6,672 nt of DNA from a bacterium (lineage in GTDB: Bacteria > CBDUZB01 > JAGLHV01): NCBI GenBank assembly GCA_023132075.1, contig JAGLYT010000091.1, positions 1 to 6,672 of the forward strand, written 5' to 3'. Positions 6,651-6,672 of the stretch are shown piece by piece. The position numbers and the translations under genes are program-made. Each line of letters begins with the position of its first letter. The first letter of the stretch is position 1. The notes under the pieces are model-generated. The model was not told the DNA's origin. It saw only the letters and a program-made list of their open reading frames with translations, and searched no databases.

Positions 6651-6672
6651 TCAACCGTCTTTTAACTGTCTT
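6651..6672. repeat. Imperfect 11-base direct duplication at the right edge
   Basis: TCAACCGTCTT (6651-6661) is followed directly by TTAACTGTCTT (6662-6672), nine of eleven bases the same. It is cut by the window edge, so more copies may follow. Two short units could also be chance. Confidence 0.3.

Larger units (their letters stand above)
6354..6672. other. Non-coding region upstream of the gene block
   Basis: About 320 bases without a supportable gene on either strand. It is a patchwork: AT-rich sequence next to the gene A start, a heptad repeat (6387-6418), a short motif resembling an interspersed element (6461-6486), two GC-rich islands (about 6536-6568 and 6621-6647) and an imperfect 11-base duplication at the edge (6651-6672). 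The promoter of the block presumably lies here, but I could not find a -35/-10 pair with good spacing. No tRNA or rRNA signature was seen. Confidence 0.7.

Noticed and set aside
6598-6672. A minus-strand frame of 24 codons ending in TAA, possibly the tail of an upstream gene
   Set aside because: It is very short, runs through inverted and direct repeats, and the residues show no family pattern. More likely chance in a repeat-rich gap.

Overview
The window is AT-rich (roughly 30% GC by eye). It carries one leftward, co-oriented block of four genes on the minus strand, plus a non-coding stretch of about 320 bases at the right end. Read in the direction of transcription (right to left), the order is: (A) a polytopic O-antigen ligase/polymerase-type protein with a TPR tail, 6338-4179; (B) a family 2 glycosyltransferase of the dolichol/polyprenyl-phosphate sugar synthase type, 4124-3375; (C) a complete YfhO-family multi-membrane-span protein, 3284-1095; (D) the first 350 residues of a second YfhO-family protein, 1051 to beyond base 1. 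Gaps between genes are 54, 90 and 43 bases and no convincing terminator lies in any of them, so one transcript is plausible.

The genes point to a bacterial surface-polysaccharide or surface-glycosylation locus. The inferred scheme is this. The GT2 enzyme loads a sugar onto a polyprenyl phosphate at the inner face of the membrane. The YfhO proteins, which are GT-C-like, use such lipid-linked sugars on the outer face. The Wzy/WaaL-type protein polymerises or ligates a polysaccharide. The GT2-next-to-YfhO arrangement resembles the csbB-yfhO pair of Bacillus subtilis. The sugar and the acceptor cannot be read from the sequence. The style (A/T third positions, Wzy-TPR protein, tandem large YfhO proteins, intergenic short repeats) fits an uncultured low-GC bacterium, but there is no marker gene and I do not assign a phylum.

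The least expected signals lie in the repeats. Gene C contains a run of nine G (coding strand) made of three GGG codons. Loss of one G would create an immediate stop, which makes it a candidate phase-variation switch. The B-C gap and the region upstream of gene A each hold a degenerate seven-base tandem repeat, and the two resemble each other. The right-hand region also holds GC-rich inverted and direct repeats that look like decayed interspersed elements. No RNA genes, CRISPR array, insertion sequence or phage genes were seen.
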